Below, in pieces: positions 1-9,919 of a stretch of 64,000 bases of DNA. Below the pieces are notes generated by a model that ran no database searches, was not told where the DNA came from, and saw only the letters and a list, made by a program, of their open reading frames with translations. This DNA is from Pelobates cultripes (taxonomy: Eukaryota > Chordata > Amphibia > Anura > Pelobatidae), in contig OW240917.1 in NCBI GenBank assembly GCA_933207985.1, positions 120,079,257-120,143,256 of the forward strand. Direction: 5' to 3'. The position numbers and the translations under genes were made by a program. Each line of letters begins with the position of its first letter. Position 1 is the stretch's first letter.

Positions 1-486
1 CATTGTGTTCAGTAATTATATCACAGGCAGAGGGGAGGGATTGTATGTTGGTGCTGGGTGTGTTTTACGGTTTTCCTGTAAACGATTGGTTGTACCTTGT
101 CCCACCCTGTGGGATGTCCCCTTGCATGGGGACTTGCATAAAAGCCAGTGTGTGGTCATTAAAATCAGTGTACCTTTCATGTTTGGGGGATTGGAGAACT
201 ACACTCTGGGTATTGCTATAATCACTATACTCCCCAGGGTATGATCACTAAGCTCTGCTAAGAGCTTGTTCCTGCTCTCTGGGGAAAGAGAGGTTCACCC
301 ACTGGAAGCTGGATCCTGGCCTTGGGTCCACGGTGGGTGGAGACAGCGAGACCCCGGCGCAGCTGCATCGCTAGAAGTTGGGTCTGCAGTGCTGATGGTG
401 TCGGTTGGAGTGCTTGGAGTCCTCAGCGAGACCTAGGAGCATCGATTGGTGGAGGTACTCAGTCGGAGTGCCAACGGTCCGTCACA
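1..486 (+). mobile_element. 3' part of a solo-type LTR, cut by window edge
   Basis: This stretch matches the second half of the LTR family seen complete at 1543-2648 and 52391-53470. It shares the 'tatcacaggcagaggggagg' block, the AATAAA-less leader, and the terminal 'gtacccagtcggggtgcc'-like segment, and it ends in a CCGTCACA version of the family's CCGTTACA terminus. The 5' half lies outside the window, so no target duplication can be checked. It has no coding capacity. It is more diverged than the other copies. Confidence 0.75.
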
Positions 487-550
487 GTTTCCTTAGTCAC
501 ATATGCTAGCAAATGATGCTGAATTCACATTCTGTCATAATAGTGTCATA

Positions 551-1144
551 CGATGAGCCGACGCAGGCACATTGTAGTATTTATTTTTGACATGTGCATT
601 TATGCACAGTTATAATTGGCTCTGATCCGATCACGAGTTGTGATCATGTGATCGGCATTACAACGATAGGTAATTGGTTTATTGAGGTCACTGGGTTAAA
701 ACCATGTGACCTCATTCGTGAATGTAATTATTTAAAGCTCTTCTGCTGTTGCTGATTTAATCTAAACTATTCTGTATTAAAAGTGATTGTATACATTCTG
801 TGTTCAATGAATCAATTTAACTACCAATTGGTAATTTTGAGATTTGATTGGCTGAGATTTCCTGACTTCTTTTGACACCCCCAGGTATTAAGATGACTAT
901 TGGAGAGACAATTATCTTCTATTTAGTAAGGTATTATTATTGATTGATAATGTGTGTTGTTAATGATTATATCACATGTTTTTTCACTTAAAAAATCTTT
1001 GTATATACCTATATATTGTGAATGTTTTATGTGCTACAATAGCTTGAGAAAAGCCCTGTTAGGGCTGAAACGTTGCTGTGTAGTTCCTGGTTCAAATAAA
1101 TTGCCTTAAATTTGGAACCTGTTGGAGTGCCTGGATTTTTTTCT
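551..1144 (+). mobile_element. Short insertion resembling the 3' end of a Penelope-like element
   Basis: A 14-base direct duplication (ataatagtgtcata) at 537-550 and 1145-1158 brackets this 594-base segment, so its limits are well fixed. Near its 3' end, 1044-1072 reads 'cttgagaaa', a 6-bp hairpin (1052-1066) and then GAAACG. The Penelope copies at 27311-32947 carry the same architecture just outside their coding region. No open frame of note is present. It is probably a 5'-truncated or non-autonomous relative. The family name is inference. Confidence 0.55.
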
Positions 1145-1208
1145 ATAATAGTGTCATATGAGGACAGCTTAGTGGCAAACAGTAAAAGATACCTGAACTT
1201 TATAAAGA

Positions 1209-1537
1209 TTAAATGGACACTCCACTACCCAAATAATAAAAAAAAATTAAAACCTTTATTTAGTAGATATAGCCCAATGAAAAGATGTATGCATTTCATT
1301 ATGCATTGTTTTCATTGGGATATATCTAAAAACAGCTGCAAAAGCTGCAGATCACTTGTCTACAACCTTTGCAAGGGCCCTGCGGCCATGTGATCGCTTG
1401 ATCATGTGGCCGCAATAGGTGCCTGTGTATCTGCCTGTAGGGGGACTGTCTGTGCTGACAGGCAGTCTCCCTGCAAGTGGAAAATCCTAACATAAAGTAA
1501 AAAAAAATTAAATCTGTGTAAAAAACAAATAATATAT
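1209..1537 (+). mobile_element. Left part of a TTAA-type MITE, interrupted by solo LTR
   Basis: It opens with TTAA followed by 'atggacactccactaccc', like the left end of the MITE at 8646-9112, and shares 'tttagtagatatagccca' with it. The interior at 1376-1493 ('ccatgtgatcgcttgatcat', 'gacaggcagtctccctgcaa') recurs inverted at 34810-34914. A solo LTR starts at 1543, and no right terminus is recognisable beyond it, where the sequence turns AT-rich. Confidence 0.55.
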
Positions 1538-1542
1538 GTGTA

Positions 1543-2648
1543 TGTGGCGGAACCAGCCTCACCACTGGGCATTGAAGAAGACTGATTGCCAGCCTCCTGC
1601 CCTGTGACTATAGCCCCATGTTGAAATGCTTGATTTTCCCCTGCAAAGACTCGAAAGCCGGGTCATTCGGTACTTTCCCTATGTGAGCAGTGTTACCCCA
1701 GATAGCTATGCCATGGAGCCCATTCGTATAATGAAAGACTATGTAAAAGACTTTGGCTCCATGGCAATTGAACTGTATGTATGTACTTGTTTTATGCAAT
1801 AGCTTAGCTGCACAGTTATATATTTTTATGTATTTTATTGTATTTTGCTACCATGTGGCTAATGGAGTTTTGCCTCTGTCCTTGGAGAAAATTGGATTAC
1901 TTCCCAATTATCTTCAGGATAGAAGACTCTGTGGAACTGGTTTTGGGCAGAAAAGCCATTCTTCATTTGGTCACAAAGGACGTTGATCTAACTTTTGACC
2001 CACTGGACCAATTTGTATGATTTTGACGTATGTTGGTATTTGGAGTATGCTGTTTCTGAAAATGTATTTTATGTGAATGTGATGCATACTTTTAAAGTTA
2101 TGAATATTGTGTATAACTGTGTATTTTCCTGCCTGTGATAATTATATTAACCCATTGTGTAAGGTAATTGTATCACAGGCAGAGGGGAGGATTTTGTGTG
2201 GGAGTGTCTGAGTGTATTGTACGTGTTTATTGGTTGTTTTACAAAACCCTGTGGGTGGTACTAATGTATAAGAATGTGTATATAAGAACAATAAACCCAC
2301 AGCTCTGTGAGTTCTACTTCACCCTCAATTTGGAGTGCCGTCTCTTATTGGGGGAATCTGCTATAAGGGATTGCTATGCTTGTCATACTCCCTTGCTAAA
2401 TCACTACTAAGCTCTTTTAAGAGATTATTTCTGCTTCACTCTCTTGGAGGAGAGGTTCGCCCACTGGAACCTGGAGCCTTGTCTTAGGTCCAGGGTGGGT
2501 AGGAGACTGTGAGACCCCAACCAAGCTGTGGCGGTTTGTGGGGTCTGCGGTGGTTATGGTTTCTGCTGCAGTGCTTGGAGTCCTCAGGAAGTGCTAGGAG
2601 CATCCTTCAACGGAGGTACCCAGTCGGGGTGCCAGGTGATCCGTTACA
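1543..2648 (+). mobile_element. Solo LTR with perfect 5-bp target duplication
   Basis: The sequence begins TGTGGCGGAACC and ends GATCCGTTACA (TG...CA), 1106 bases. GTGTA at 1538-1542 is repeated at 2649-2653, so this is a complete LTR integrated with a 5-bp duplication. An AATAAA (2290-2295) follows a TATATAA-like stretch, consistent with U3-R signals. No primer-binding site, gag or pol lies beside it, so the internal region was presumably lost by LTR-LTR recombination. Sister copies are at 10784-11768, 9920-11972 (minus), 52391-53470 and 58257-59188 (minus). Confidence 0.88.
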
Positions 2649-2653
2649 GTGTA

Positions 2654-2960
2654 TACATATATATGATATATATACATGTATTATATCTATATATATATTA
2701 TATATATAATGTCATACTAAGTGTATTTTTATATTTATATATACATATATTGATATAAAAATACACTTATAATTAAATTACACACGTATATATACAATAT
2801 ATATAATAACTATATATATTGTATATATATATTATAAAATATAAATAATACGTATATAAAAATAAATAAAAAAAAAGTAAAAATAATTTTTAATAATTTG
2901 AAAAAAATTATATATATATATATATGTAATTTTATTCTAACGGTATTTTGATATTAACAT
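2654..2960. repeat. AT-rich microsatellite tract
   Basis: Almost entirely A and T, dominated by TATATA runs and poly-A. It served as target for the LTR on its left and the LINE on its right. Nothing else is visible. Confidence 0.85.
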
Positions 2961-2973
2961 ATATATATATTTA

Positions 2974-4370
2974 GAGGGGCGGAGCTTAGCAGCCATGCTG
3001 AGCAGTCGCACATTAGAAAAGCTCTGCGCAAAAACGCTCAATACCAGCTAAAATAGGAGCAAAAACCTTCCAAATCGACAGCTCAGCGACCAGGAGAAGG
3101 AAACCCAAGACTGCGGAGACAAGCACCAAGTATCCCGACTGAAATCAACAGCTCCTACCCGGGGACAGACCTGAGGCCTACTCAGACAAAGCGAGGGAGG
3201 TGGCCGATCCTCACACTGACTGCAGCCCACTCACCAGAAGGTCTCCCCGGTATACTCTCTCCCCCCCTGCCGGTGAGGGATATCCCCGTAACCAAAGCCT
3301 GAGACAAAGTGGCAAAACTACAACAGTGACTGTCCCACACTGCCGGGTCAGCACTGAAAATCATGGCAGTCACCACGTGTAACCCTCTGCCCTCTCCTGA
3401 AGAAAGGCTGGATCGCCTACTTGCCGCCTTTTGGCCCAAAATCTATCGCCAGGGGGGCACCGAGGAGGAAACCCCACCAGCAATAGCCCAAGGAGAGGCC
3501 ATGCTGAGACCCGCGGCTCCCGAACGGGGCACTGGCAAAGCTTGGAGGGCGGGAAGGAGGAGGCGGACGACCCGACACAAACCTCCAAACCGAAGATCTA
3601 GACCAGCGTCGTCCTACCCCCAGCAGGGACTACCCCTTCGCAGCCCCGCCACTCTCCGGAAGGCCAGCACTCACCAACTGGGGAACCCACACAAGAGGCT
3701 GCAGAAACCCAAAGCAGAACCTCGCCGTTCACTCACAGCGCCCCTGAGTACTTCTATCCAAGAGACTGACCTGCCTCACACAACGTCCAAAGCGGCTCCC
3801 AGACAGACACCCTCTCAGGCCATACCACTCCAGTGCAAGCGGGGCATTGGCTGAAACTGCCATGCCACTGACTCATTAGCCCTCTACCATGAGGTGCAAG
3901 CAGGCCATGTGTCTCGCGCATACTCTCTCCTGCACTTACCGTTTATATGTTTATTCCTAGTATGTACTCCTAACATGCCTCTCAATGTTCAATTATCTAG
4001 CATATAATTTAAGCGTTAACCTCAAAGCATATTATTGTCATAAACGATTGGGAAAACCTGTACCTTATAATCCTGACGAGCTAAAGATAATTTTGTACAT
4101 GATCTCAATCGGGAGGCACATATTCAGTGTGTAATGTTTTCCTTCTCTTATTAACGAAATAGATGTCAAGCATAGCATTAACATACTTTCTCATTGTCTT
4201 TACCAAAATGAATCATTCATTTATCCCTTCCTAAAAAATTTGTATTTGCCATGCATGCCACGTCTGGATCAAGACATGTAACCTCTCATAGGCTGGTCTG
4301 TGCTATTGTGGCATAATCAGCTTGCCTGTTACTTGCTATTTACACAACAAAAATAAAGAATTAAAAAAAA
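2974..4370 (+). mobile_element. Internally deleted or non-autonomous L1-like LINE
   Basis: A 13-base duplication (atatatatattta) at 2961-2973 and 4371-4383 brackets a 1.4 kb unit that ends in AATAAA (4352-4357) and a poly-A tract at 4363-4370. These are the marks of L1-style target-primed insertion. The 5' end 'gaggggcggagcttagcagc' looks like a LINE leader. The unit holds one reading frame (3363-3854) but no endonuclease or reverse transcriptase, so it would depend on a partner. The AT-rich duplication is low-complexity, so the exact edges carry slight doubt. Confidence 0.7.
3363..3854 (+). CDS. 163-residue basic ORF1-like frame in the short LINE
   Basis: The frame starts at an ATG about 390 bases into the element and reads for 163 codons. 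The first 30 residues look structured (PSPEERLDRLLAAFWPKI). The remainder is Pro/Arg/Ser-rich, with a strongly basic patch around residues 60-80 (RAGRRRRTTRHK). I see no coiled coil, RRM or zinc knuckle, so the L1 ORF1p core is absent. It could be the N-terminal tail of an ORF1 left by the internal deletion, or simply an open stretch. The sense position and the element context are the only support. Confidence 0.35.
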   Translation: MAVTTCNPLPSPEERLDRLLAAFWPKIYRQGGTEEETPPAIAQGEAMLRPAAPERGTGKAWRAGRRRRTTRHKPPNRRSRPASSYPQQGLPLRSPATLRKASTHQLGNPHKRLQKPKAEPRRSLTAPLSTSIQETDLPHTTSKAAPRQTPSQAIPLQCKRGIG

Positions 4371-4383
4371 ATATATATATTTA

Positions 4384-4600
4384 TATCAAAATACACTTAG
4401 AATTAAATTATATATATATGTATGTATAAAAAAAAAAAAATAATAATACGAAATATACATATGTCCATATACATAATTACATAAATAATTTCATAAATAT
4501 ACACATAGACTTCAAATATATAAATATGTATATATATTTAAATTCTACATGCATATTTAGGTAATATTATTACATAATTAAGTAATTTTATTGATTGCAA
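4384..4600. repeat. AT-rich simple sequence
   Basis: TATATA and poly-A tracts continue from the target site of the preceding LINE. No other structure is seen. Confidence 0.8.
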
Positions 4601-4668
4601 TTTGAGGGACCTGCCTGCCAACCCAGGCCGAAAGTCCAGAGAATTTAATTTGCTAGCACTGTGTTTAA

Positions 4669-4969
4669 CCCTGTAACTTTCAATGACACCCTAAAACCTG
4701 TACATAGAGGGTACTGTTTTACTCGGGAGACTTCGCTGAACACAAAAATTAGTCTTTTAAAACAGTAAAACATATCACAGCGATGATATGGTCAGTGAAA
4801 GTGAAGTCTTTTGCATTTTTCACACACAAACGGCACTTTCACTGATGATATTATTGCTGTGATAGGTTTTACTGTTCTGAAACACTATTATTTGTGTTCA
4901 GCGAAGTCCCCTGAGTATAACAGTACCCCACACGTAGAGGTTTTATAGTGCTTTTGGAAGTTACAGGGT
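4669..4969. repeat. Long inverted repeat, about 135-bp arms
   Basis: The left arm 4669-4803 and the right arm 4834-4969 are imperfect reverse complements. For example, 'gacttcgctgaacacaaa' on the left matches 'tttgtgttcagcgaagtc' on the right, and 'ccctgtaact' matches 'agttacaggg' at the tips. The loop is about 30 bases. The DNA or RNA could fold into one long hairpin. Confidence 0.85.
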
Positions 4970-5070
4970 CAAATAAATTGTCAGATTGGTTATGTTGCCT
5001 TTGAGAGCGTATGGTAACCCAGGAATGAGAATTACCCCAATGATGGCATACCATTTGCAAAAGAAGATAA

Positions 5071-5218
5071 CCCAAGGTATTGCAAATGGGGTATGTTCAG
5101 TCTTTTTTAGTAGCCACTTAGTCACACACAAACAAATATAAGTTCTAACTTTGGCCAGTGTTTGTGACTAAGTGGCTACTAAAAAAGACTGGCCATACCC
5201 CATATTAAATACCCTGGG
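5071..5218. repeat. Second inverted repeat, 55-bp arms
   Basis: Arms at 5071-5125 and 5164-5218 share a perfect core, 'tttttagtagccacttagtc' and its complement, with a loop of about 38 bases. Confidence 0.85.
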
Positions 5219-5726
5219 TGGTCTACTTTAAAAAAATATGTTCATGTGGGGTGTGATTCAGGGATTTATGACAGATAACAGTGTTACAATGTTACTATTG
5301 ATAAATGTAAAAAAATATATATATTGAAAAAGCAATTTCCTACTTGTACTTATAGCCCTATAACTTGCAAAAAAAAAAATAAAGCACGTAAACTCAGAAC
5401 AATTTTTTTTATCTATTTAGCAGTTTTTTTCATTAGCTTTTGTAGATAATTAAAAGTTTTTTTCAAGTAAAAGTCCAAAAACATGTTTTTTTTCAATTTT
5501 CACCATATTTATTTATTTTTTTAAAGTAAAATATATGACATGATACAAATAATGGTATGTAAAGAAAGCCCTTCTTGTCCTGAAAAAAACAATATATAAT
5601 TTGTGTGGGAACCGTAAATGAGAGAGAGGAAAATTACAGCTAAACACAAACACCACAAAAGTGTTAAAACCGCTCTGGTCCTTAACGTACAACATCGCAA
5701 AAACAGGCCGGTCCTTAAGGGGTTAA

Positions 5727-6661
5727 AGATTTGTTTCCTCTTTCTGTGTTTTATTTTTTTTAAGTAATTTCTAGATAGATTTTATTTATCAGTTTGTTAA
5801 ATAATAAATGCATACAAAATCACAGCAAATTTAAATTTGTGTCAACCTCTGTTATATATAGTATTACCAAGGAAATAAAGAGAGTGTAGCCTTAGTTTCA
5901 TTTCTTACACCTGACCTTGATTTAAAGTACAAATTATTTTTTTAAAAGTCCTCAGAGTGTAAATTTGTTACAGAAATCTGTGAGGCATTAACTGTAGAAA
6001 GAATGAATGCATGCACTATTACTCCACATAGAAAATATCTAGTGCATGAATTAGCACCCACTAGCCCATGCGAAGCATGAACCCAGCACAAAATAGGATG
6101 AGAAATTGTTTAATGCAAACACAATATAGCTTGATTGTTTGAGATTAAATGAGTGCACGTCAATCTTTACACACAAATCAACCTTAAGCTTATGTCATCT
6201 TTTTGCTGTGGACACATGTGGAAGTAATAAAAGACGCTATTTCTCTGCTTTAGATTACTACAATCTGTCCTTTAAAGAAATGACCCTTTGATTTCCTTAA
6301 ATCGTCTTCATTCCCTCTGAAGTTCCATAAAACACTTTATTTTTATCCCACATTAATCTAGTTCTATGAAAAACTAATAGAAATATAGTATAAGCACATA
6401 CCAATACCATCAGAGGAGGATTAACCATAAGGTGACCTTAGGCAGCTGCCTAGGACCCATTAATGAGACAGGGTCCTGGAACCATTCACCTATGTGAAGA
6501 ATAAAGGTGGGGGCCAAATGTAGTAACTTGCCTAGGGCTAAGTGCAAACTGTATCATTCTTTGCATACCGTCCAATTCTGAATCTTGTATATTGTACTGA
6601 AGAGGTTATTTTAGGTATGTTATGTTATTTACCTGTTTATAATAAGATCATTTTATAATGA
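5727..6661. other. Non-coding stretch, nothing recognised
   Basis: AT-rich unique-looking sequence with no long frame, terminal repeats or known family signature that I can see. Confidence 0.5.
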
Positions 6662-7065
6662 AAGGGACACTATAGTCACCTGAACAACTTTAGCTTAATG
6701 AAGCAGTTTTGGTTTATAGAACATGCCCTTGCAGCCTCACTGCTCAATCCTCTGCCATTTAGGAGTTAAATCCCTTTGCTTATGAACCCTAGTCACACCT
6801 CCCTGCATGTTACTTGCACAGCCTTCCATAAACACTTTCTGTAAAGAGAGCCCTATTTAGGCTTTCTTCATTGCAAGTTCTGTTTAATTAAGATTTTCTT
6901 ATCCCCTGCTATGTTAATAGCTTGTGGCTAGGGCTGCATAAACAGAAACAAAGTGATTTAACTCCTAAATGACAGTGAATTGAGCAGTGTAATTGCAGGG
7001 GAATGATCTATACACTAAAACTGCTTTATTTAGCTAAAGTAATTTAGGTGACTATAGTGTGCCTT
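6662..7065. mobile_element. MITE with AAGGGACACTATAGTCACCT-type ends
   Basis: The left end 'aagggacactatagtcacct' is mirrored at the right by 'aggtgactatagtgtgcctt', an imperfect 20-bp terminal inverted repeat. The interior is about 365 bases and partly self-complementary ('ctgccatttaggagttaaat' against 'atttaactcctaaatgacag'). It belongs with the MITE at 38684-39072, which has related ends. Confidence 0.7.
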
Positions 7066-7350
7066 GAATATAAATTCATGAGATTAGTAAGCACGAGGAG
7101 GTTTCCAGCACACCATTTGTCATCTTGAAATCTATGATAGAAATATTATCACACGTGGACGTCTTCTGCTGGATAGTTTACTGTTAAAACATGAACAAAG
7201 TTGGCACCATGAAATCCCTATAATCAACTAGTGAACTGGTAATAAAACTGTAAACTGTAAACATGCTGGAAGCTACTATTAGTGTTACAGAAAAAATATT
7301 ACCGTCTCTTTAAAAAGTTTGAATGTTTTGCTTGTTTTTTTGCATTTATG

Positions 7351-8519
7351 GGGTCGTTCACTAAATCTAAATGGCTCCATACCAAATAGTTAAAAACAAT
7401 CAGGCTGCCCATGGGGCCATTTGGACTGCTAAATCTGGACACTGTAAACGCCATTTAAAAATGAATGAATTTTGCAATTTAGACTTCAATTTTTCACCAG
7501 ATTTCAGCCAAGTCGAACGCCACTGAATGGCTGAAATCCGGACCGAATGCTTCATAGATGCTTCAGATCTTTTAAAGCTCTGACTGATATTGCAAAGTGT
7601 GGGAAATTTTCCCACACAGTGTAATAGCTGACATATCGCTGGGAAAGCTTTCTCTGCTATGAGAGCTCAGTCTGCGGTGAGTCCTCGTGGAAGATGGATT
7701 CATTTTATTGCATCGCAATTTTAGAATTTCCCTGATGTTTTATTTACGCATCAGTTTTTTTTCTATATTCATTAGTTGCATTGGGAATTCTGGATTTTAA
7801 TTTTGCCTTTTTTGGGGCTGAAAAGTTAGAAGAAGAAGAACTCTGATGGTAAGTATAATTTGTTATTTTTTCAGGTATTAGCTTTATTGGCCTCCCTCAC
7901 TATTTTTAGAGTGAGGGGCAAAGTAGGGTTATTTGAGTTTAATGGGGAGTGGATAGGGGATTGAGGATCCCTAGCCTCTTGAGGGGGGAATGGAGGGACA
8001 TGCCACTGTTTTGAGGAGATGGGCATATGTACACTTTTTACTTATTTAGAGCTTATTTAGAGCTGCCACCTGCTGCCCACAGGCAAAGGCTAGGAGGGGG
8101 TCACCAGGTTCCCCCATACATATCCCAGCCACCATCCCCAGCAGACAAGGTTTAATTATGATGTTTACTGTGAGGATTATTTAACTATTTGCCAATTGTC
8201 TGCCATTTGGCAAATAGTACTTAAAATTTTTGTTTGCTTGCATAAAATGATAACTGGCGAATATGCATTTCACCGGTTCCGCATTTAACTAAAACTGGTG
8301 CTTTGTGAATCCTCCGAATTATCTATTTTCTATAAGGTTCTTATGTGACAGTACTGATTTTAATGAAATGGGGTGATTGCTGCAAATTTTGCTTAGCAGA
8401 CCGAATTCTGATCTGATTTGGGTTTAGTAAATATGAGAATTGCCATAATGACCGTAATTTGGTCATTTTATCAGATTTTGCCCATCTGGAAAGAAAACGG
8501 TGTTTAGTGAATAACCCTG
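7351..8519. mobile_element. Long MITE with GGGTCGTTCACTAAA-type ends
   Basis: 'gggtcgttcactaaat' at 7351 and 'gtttagtgaataaccct' at 8502-8518 form imperfect terminal inverted repeats. The same right terminus appears at 39172 and at both ends of the compact element 61078-61235. Motifs such as 'gctgaaatccgga' inside suggest further inverted subrepeats. No transposase remnant is visible. Confidence 0.5.
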
Positions 8520-8645
8520 TTAGTTAAATTCCAATGAAGCAGCATCATTGTAATCGAAAGAAAATAGTGTCCCAACTGAAATAAATATTTATTTTTTCCA
8601 CGCTAAAAAAATATTAAAAATGGATTGCTAAGTAGGAAAAGTGAT

Positions 8646-9112
8646 TTAAAGGGAAACTCCACTACCCAAATACAAATATAGCCCAAAGTCACTGTTTAGT
8701 AGATATACTCGAAATAAAAACTTGCATGCATTTAATCATACACTTTCATTGGCGTAATATTCAAAAATAGCTTGCAAAAACTGCAAATCTATTATCTGTT
8801 GCCTTTGTAAGTCCTCCCTTTCTGCATAAGCCCACCCAGACATTCTGTGGCTGTCCAATCACAGACTTCCCAATGCAGCTGAATGAGAAGTCTTTGCAAG
8901 ACAGGTGCTATGGGCAATTGCTACCTCTTGACTTCAGTGCAAATAAGCTAACCAAACCAGGAAGTAACAGGACCTGTTGTCTGCGTGAAAAGCCAAGGAG
9001 GTGTAACCAGTACAATTTATCTATTGAAATCTGCACTTTTTCCAAAATGAAAAAAAGAGGACACATTCTTCAGCAAGCTACACTGCTTTAGGGGTCTGGA
9101 GTGTCCCTTTAA
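8646..9112. mobile_element. TTAA-flanked MITE
   Basis: TTAAAGGGAAACTCCACTACCC at the left pairs imperfectly with 'ctggagtgtccctttaa' at the right. TTAA sits at both borders (8646-8649 and 9109-9112), in the manner of piggyBac-type targets. It is about 467 bases with no coding frame. It is the same family as the fragment at 1209. Confidence 0.7.
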
Positions 9113-9430
9113 ATTACTTAGAGCAAGACATTTTAGTAATTTACTGCTTATTCCCCTAGCATGCAAGGGGTTACCGTTAAGCATATACAGAAGCAGAAAG
9201 TAGCCACATATTTTCTGTCAGTGTAACTGCCTCTATGGCTTTCATTACAGAAATGTGTAGTAAGTCAAAAGTTTAGCCTATGATGCCAAGTAAGAAAAAA
9301 GTTGCGACCTGATCCACCACAATATACTAGGTATTTTCAAAAAGTCTAGCCACTGTTAATATAATAAGAACAATTTGTATGATATTAGTGTTACCTGGCA
9401 GCCAAGAAGAGTGGACTGGAATGCGCATGC
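9113..9430. other. Non-coding stretch before the L2 LINE
   Basis: No element signature seen. The last part may be decayed LINE sequence. Confidence 0.4.
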
Positions 9431-9919
9431 ATGAACAATGACGACTTCACTGTACTAGTCAGTGGGGTGTTAGACACCATTGAGTGTCTACTGCCTTTTG
9501 CATCCAAGATCCTTGAAAGAATTGTGTATGCGAGATTGAAAGACTTCCTCGAGTCCAACTCTCTGCTAGACCCACTTCAGTCTGGTTTCTGCGCTAAGCA
9601 CTCTGTGGAAATAGCACTGACCAAAATATCCAATGATCTACTCGCTGCAAAATCTCGTGGTCGCTACTCTATCCTATTCTAATTCTCTTGACCTTTCTGC
9701 GACTTTTGACACTGTTGATCATAAACAGCTTCTTCTCATCCTCCGCAATATCGGTCTACAAGAAATTGCTCTCTCCTGGTGCTCCTCCTACCTCTCCCAG
9801 CGCTCTTTCAGTGTTTCTTTCTCTGGTTCTGCTTCTTCTCCCCAACTCCTCTCTGTTGGTGTCCCCCAAGGTTCAGTCCTTGGTCCCCTACTGTTCTCCA
9901 TCTATACTGTCTCCCTTGG
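9431..9919 (+). pseudogene. L2-type LINE reverse transcriptase, 5' portion
   Basis: Reading + at 9431-9682, then shifted frame from about 9680, the peptide carries '[20 protein letters not shown]' and then '[11 protein letters not shown]' and '[17 protein letters not shown]', the palm motifs of CR1/L2-clade reverse transcriptases. A single frameshift near 9680 separates the two blocks, and the endonuclease domain is missing upstream (5' truncated). The frame runs into the solo LTR at 9920 and resumes at 11978 with the catalytic YVDD block. The LINE is dead. Confidence 0.8.

Larger units (their letters stand above)
4664..5726. mobile_element. Candidate TTAA-bounded foldback MITE
   Basis: Two internal inverted repeats lie here: 4669-4803 against 4834-4969, and 5071-5125 against 5164-5218. 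The right end at 5710-5726 reads GGTCCTTAAGGGGTTAA, identical to the terminus type of the 80-bp MITEs at 33050 and 33243. The proposed left end at 4664 (TTAACCC...) matches only over the first bases. The two palindromes are certain. Treating them as parts of one element is inference. No coding frame is present. Confidence 0.45.
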
